From Hyphomicrobiales bacterium (lineage in GTDB: Bacteria; Pseudomonadota; Alphaproteobacteria; Rhizobiales; Aestuariivirgaceae), in contig JANXRO010000325.1 in NCBI GenBank assembly GCA_025356765.1, positions 1 to 5,536 on the forward strand: a stretch of DNA of 5,536 bases. Reading direction: 5' to 3'. The notes under the pieces are model-generated. The model ran no database searches, was not told the DNA's origin, and saw only the letters and a list, made by a program, of their open reading frames with translations. This document shows, in pieces, positions 5,397 through 5,536 of the stretch; within the stretch, counting starts at the first letter, position 1; each line of letters starts with the position of its first letter. The translations under genes and the position numbers were made by a program.

Positions 5397-5536
5397 AACA
5401 ATCGGCGGAAGCCTTAAAAACAAAGACAATTCAGGCTGCTCCGATGGATTCAAATAGGTTGAAACCACCACAACACAAAAAAGCATCCACGCCAATAATG
5501 GGCCAACAACATAAAGTGCACCGAGCATGTAGAATG
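5397..5536 (-). pseudogene. Upstream fragment of the same polymerase gene, ahead of the in-frame TAG (runs off window)
   Basis: In exactly the frame of the downstream part, the - strand from the window edge to 5397 reads as 46 codons of membrane protein: a hydrophobic helix (GALYVVGPLLAWMLFCVVVV), a hydrophilic turn (STYLNPSEQPELS), and the start of another helix (LFLRLPPIV). It then meets TAG at 5394-5396, after which the helix resumes as CWIVSC and LLVIIWVG. The amber codon thus sits in the middle of a membrane segment, with no frame change needed to rejoin the halves. A G-to-A change from TGG (Trp) would explain it. The N-terminus is outside the window. Confidence 0.72.

Overview
The window most resembles a moderate-GC alphaproteobacterium, probably of the Rhizobiales/Hyphomicrobiales. 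The grounds are an initiator tRNA with the rhizobial-type A29-U41 variant in its anticodon stem, a rhizobial-style XRE regulator C-terminus, an IdhA/IolG-type inositol 2-dehydrogenase, a COG4280-type membrane protein and an O-antigen-ligase/polymerase-like protein. The assignment comes from recognising families by eye; no search was run.

Layout: 1-112 holds the C-terminal end of a small helix-turn-helix regulator (+). 113-334 has no convincing gene but carries a tandem 10-bp direct repeat. 335-376 is a terminator usable in both directions, and 378-454 is the initiator tRNA (- strand) with a plausible promoter at 480-507. 508-744 is non-coding and ends in a very strong + strand intrinsic terminator (745-775) that no recognised gene uses, so a small RNA is possible there. 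780-1769 (-) is a complete inositol 2-dehydrogenase. Its short leader contains a TGGAA-N5-TTCCA palindrome and a second inverted repeat. 1851-3062 (-) is a ferredoxin-reductase-type FAD/NAD oxidoreductase. It is transcribed divergently, across about 215 bp, from a + strand pair: a COG4280-type polytopic membrane protein (3277-4041) and a 72-residue two-helix membrane protein (4051-4269). The last gene, on the - strand from beyond the right edge to 4266, is an O-antigen ligase/Wzy-type polymerase. Its frame is interrupted by an in-frame TAG at 5394-5396.

How the genes relate: the genes do not form one pathway. IdhA implies inositol catabolism, but no other iol genes are present. The reductase normally feeds electrons to a 2Fe-2S ferredoxin serving a Rieske oxygenase or P450, and no partner is visible. 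The two + strand membrane genes are 9 nt apart and very likely cotranscribed. The polysaccharide gene converges on them with overlapping stop codons.

The observations most worth checking are the amber codon inside the polymerase gene, the orphan terminator with upstream hairpins, and the paired ExxE motifs in the two halves of the COG4280-like protein. I saw no CRISPR array, insertion sequence or complete mobile element.
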